This document shows positions 33,778-34,492 of a DNA stretch of 34,492 nucleotides, one piece after another. The stretch is from positions 1 to 34,492 of the forward strand of contig NZ_CALXRN010000239.1 in assembly GCF_944390595.1 (NCBI RefSeq), in the 5' to 3' direction. The DNA comes from an uncultured Brachyspira sp. GTDB taxonomy: Bacteria; Spirochaetota; Brachyspiria; Brachyspirales; Brachyspiraceae. Numbering within the stretch: the first letter of the stretch is position 1; each line of letters opens with the position of its first letter. The translations under genes were made by a program, and so were the position numbers. The notes under the pieces are model-generated. The model saw nothing but the letters and a program-made list of their open reading frames with translations, was not told where the DNA came from and searched no databases.

Positions 33778-34347
33778 TCAATAGTAATCTCTGTAAAATT
33801 TTTTGTAATCGTCATCTTCGTTGGTGTCATCCTCATCATCTGAATAATTATCATAAAAGAAATCAAACATACTATTTAAAAATTTATTGCTTATATCTAA
33901 GTCCCCAAGATGTATATAAAGCGGATTTTCTGATATTACTCTTCCTTTGAATTTTTTTAAATAATAGCTTTGAGGGTCTTTAAGATATATAAAAAGATAT
34001 CCTCCTATTACATCCATATCTTTTATTTCTTTCCAAAGTACATATATGTAATTTTTTACCAATAGGTTATTATAATATATTCCTTTATCATCAAGTATGA
34101 AGCTGGCTCTTTTAAAAATTACACTTTTAATTAAAATGATAGATAATATAATAACACCGAACATAAAGAAAAATATTACAAATATAATTGCAGCTCTCAT
34201 GTCTTTATCAGCTTCTGTAAATAATACGCTTATTAAAAGTATTGTAATAACAAGCCCTATCATCATTATGGCAAAATACCTAATATTATTAATATAAACT
34301 TTAACAGAAAATTTACTGTTTGAAAATAATTTATTAATATCTTTCAT
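33778..34347 (-). CDS. Small membrane protein with acidic tail, unknown function
   Basis: The 189-residue protein has two adjacent membrane helices (about 24-45 and 53-78), then a cytoplasmic beta-rich segment (FILDDKGIYYNNLLVKNYIY and WKEIKDMDVIGGYLFIYLKD). This resembles the PH-like region of STM3941-type proteins. The tail is strongly acidic (YSDDEDDTNEDDDYK). The similarity is by pattern only. I choose ATG 34347, two bases after the TGA of the preceding gene on this strand. The frame could also open at a TTG two codons earlier, which is less likely. Probably cotranscribed with the partial gene upstream. Confidence 0.7.
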   Translation of the reverse strand: MKDINKLFSNSKFSVKVYINNIRYFAIMMIGLVITILLISVLFTEADKDMRAAIIFVIFFFMFGVIILSIILIKSVIFKRASFILDDKGIYYNNLLVKNYIYVLWKEIKDMDVIGGYLFIYLKDPQSYYLKKFKGRVISENPLYIHLGDLDISNKFLNSMFDFFYDNYSDDEDDTNEDDDYKKFYRDYY

Positions 34348-34349
34348 AA

Positions 34350-34492
34350 TCAAACAACCCCAGTACTTTTTTCAAAATAATATGTTATCATAGCTAGAAC
34401 AGTAACAGGATCTTTTAATCCCAACATATAAAAAACAATAGGTTCATTAGGATTTTTTCTATTTATAGATAAACTGCTTTCTTCTTTTAAGT
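34350..34492 (-). CDS. C-terminal fragment of an unknown protein (cut by window edge)
   Basis: The minus-strand frame is open from the window edge to a TGA at 34350-34352, giving about 46 residues. It starts LKEESSLSINRKNPNEPIV and ends LAMITYYFEKSTGVV. No family is recognisable. Its tight spacing to the next gene (stop and ATG separated by two bases) supports it being real and shows that TGA is used as a stop in this genome. Confidence 0.6.
   Translation of the reverse strand, partial: LKEESSLSINRKNPNEPIVFYMLGLKDPVTVLAMITYYFEKSTGVV

Noticed and set aside
1-34492. Genomic island, prophage, CRISPR array or tRNA cluster
   Set aside because: No integrase, transposase, phage structural gene, regular spaced repeats or tRNA-like cloverleaf was seen, and base composition looks even throughout.

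Overview
The window is very AT-rich, with TAA-dominated stops, A/T-ending codons and plain sigma70-type promoters (TTGACA / TATAAT). It carries methyl-accepting chemotaxis proteins with long signalling coiled coils, 23-residue leucine-rich-repeat proteins and many small lipoproteins and TPR proteins. Taken together this suggests a spirochaete of the genus Brachyspira. That assignment rests on gene style and composition; no database search was possible. I saw no rRNA, tRNA, CRISPR array, transposase, phage gene or replication origin. The region looks like ordinary chromosome with local gene decay and duplication.

Layout. 1-337: tail of a chemotaxis receptor and its terminator. 344-5376 (minus strand): an AbgT-family transporter broken by a 22-bp tandem duplication, then a group read from a promoter near 5376: cardiolipin synthase, a leucine-rich protein and a badly decayed carbon-nitrogen hydrolase. 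5419-8548 (plus): rimP-nusA-methyltransferase, with a strong terminator hairpin in the leader and a zinc ribbon at the end of NusA. 8569-10498: a complete dCache chemotaxis receptor. 10510-12982: divergent threonine aldolase and adenylosuccinate lyase (purB). 13045-14328: an unrecognised two-span membrane protein with 11-residue repeats and TPRs. 14467-16537: glycogen synthase and YajQ. 16553-17246: lexA with a consensus promoter and a candidate operator. 17425-21008: a polar amino-acid ABC importer (permease, ATPase, two paralogous binding lipoproteins) in which three transcription units share nearly the same promoter. 21023-23724 (minus): an LRR protein and aroE-aroD. 23754-27333 (plus): RidA, a DUF368 membrane protein and a FnIII/TPR plus TPR pair. 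27339-29863 (minus): 6-phosphofructokinase, a WecG/TagA-like protein and a methyltransferase broken by one TGA. 29992-33672 (plus): MgtE, a DUF4349 lipoprotein and three small secreted Spy/CpxP-like proteins. 33778-34492 (minus): a small membrane protein and the end of an unknown gene.

How it works together. Most genes are housekeeping: sugar catabolism and storage (pfkA, glgA), shikimate steps (aroE, aroD), purine synthesis (purB), threonine breakdown, the SOS response (lexA), transcription and ribosome maturation (nusA, rimP), lipid and envelope functions (cls, DUF368), Mg2+ uptake, and sensing and uptake of small solutes (receptors, ABC importer). The points most worth following are the frameshifting duplication in abgT, the rimP leader hairpin, the NusA zinc ribbon, the triplicated promoter with a possible leader peptide, and the graded series of Spy-like genes.
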